Shown in pieces: positions 63,938 through 64,000 of a stretch of 64,000 nucleotides of DNA (position 1 is its first letter; each line of letters opens with the position of its first letter). Where the stretch lies: assembly GCF_009923995.1 (NCBI RefSeq), contig NZ_RFSK01000031.1, positions 1 through 64,000 of the forward strand, in the 5' to 3' direction. Under the pieces are notes generated by a model. It did no database searches, was not told the DNA's origin, and was given only the letters and a program-made list of their open reading frames with translations. This stretch comes from Janthinobacterium sp. (GTDB lineage Bacteria; Pseudomonadota; Gammaproteobacteria; Burkholderiales; Burkholderiaceae_D). The position numbers and the translations under genes were made by a program.

Positions 63938-64000
63938 TTACATCGGGACCTTTTTCAGCATTTCGATGCCGACTTTACCGGCAGCGATTTCGCGCAGTGC
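63938..64000 (-). CDS. rpoZ: RNA polymerase omega subunit, C-terminal end (cut by window edge)
   Basis: The last 20 residues (ALREIAAGKVGIEMLKKVPM) before the stop at 63938-63940. This is the typical omega C-terminus in betaproteobacteria, and the position before spoT supports it. Confidence 0.88.
   Translation of the reverse strand, partial: ALREIAAGKVGIEMLKKVPM

Noticed and set aside
1-64000. CRISPR arrays, tRNA, rRNA genes or prophage
   Set aside because: No spaced direct repeats, no cloverleaf or rRNA signature and no integrase or phage structural genes were seen.

Overview
The window looks like a chromosomal segment of a high-GC betaproteobacterium, most likely Oxalobacteraceae and close to Janthinobacterium. 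This is an inference from protein resemblance, codon use and gene order; no search was run. About 60 genes can be supported. Roughly 42 kb (10.7-53.6 kb, plus fliC to 55.2 kb) is a nearly complete structural flagellar locus.

Left flank (1-10.4 kb): housekeeping genes. These are a truncated chromate transporter, RNase E (rne, minus) divergent from the 23S pseudouridine synthase rluC, then an HAD phosphatase, a Rieske protein, an SppA-type peptidase, a probable unannotated small RNA gene (about 7719-7890), a small hypothetical gene, an RsuA-type pseudouridine synthase and a fumarylacetoacetate-hydrolase-family enzyme.

Flagellar block A (10.7-18.8 kb, plus): flhB-flhA-flhF-fleN-fliA-motC-motD, covering the export gate, placement and number control, sigma-28 and a second stator pair. 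A YciH/SUI1 protein and a hypothetical protein follow. Block B (20.2-33.2 kb): flgN-flgM-flgA on minus, divergent from flgBCDEFGHIJ and flgKL on plus (rod, hook, rings, hook-filament junction). A MarR regulator and MFS exporter sit between blocks. Block C (35.1-47.1 kb): fliFGHIJK and fliLMNOPQR on minus, fliE divergent. Block D (47.2-55.2 kb, minus): fliC-flaG-fliD-fliS-fliT, then a second FliK-like protein, an FlhB C-terminal-domain paralogue and a PilZ/YcgR brake. Five sites fit a sigma-28 promoter (TAAA-N15-GCCGATAA) in front of flgMN, flgKL, fliL, fliD and fliC, as expected for a FliA/FlgM-controlled late class. No flhDC, motAB or che genes are in the window.

Right flank (55.5-64 kb): a cytoplasmic diguanylate cyclase with GGEEF and an I-site, a NarL-type response regulator with a PAS histidine kinase, a membrane-protein gene broken by a perfect 33-bp inverted duplication, greB (possibly leaderless), a REP-associated transposase (RAYT) with an adjacent palindrome that recurs elsewhere in the window, spoT, and the 3' end of rpoZ.

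Most unusual points: FleN has lost the P-loop signature but kept the FlhF-activating DQAxxLRxL motif; the hook protein FlgE carries about 95 residues of Ala-rich insertion; a second FliK-like/FlhB-CTD pair; the inverted-duplication pseudogene; the RAYT/REP-like palindromes; and a strong promoter-terminator unit for an unidentified small RNA.
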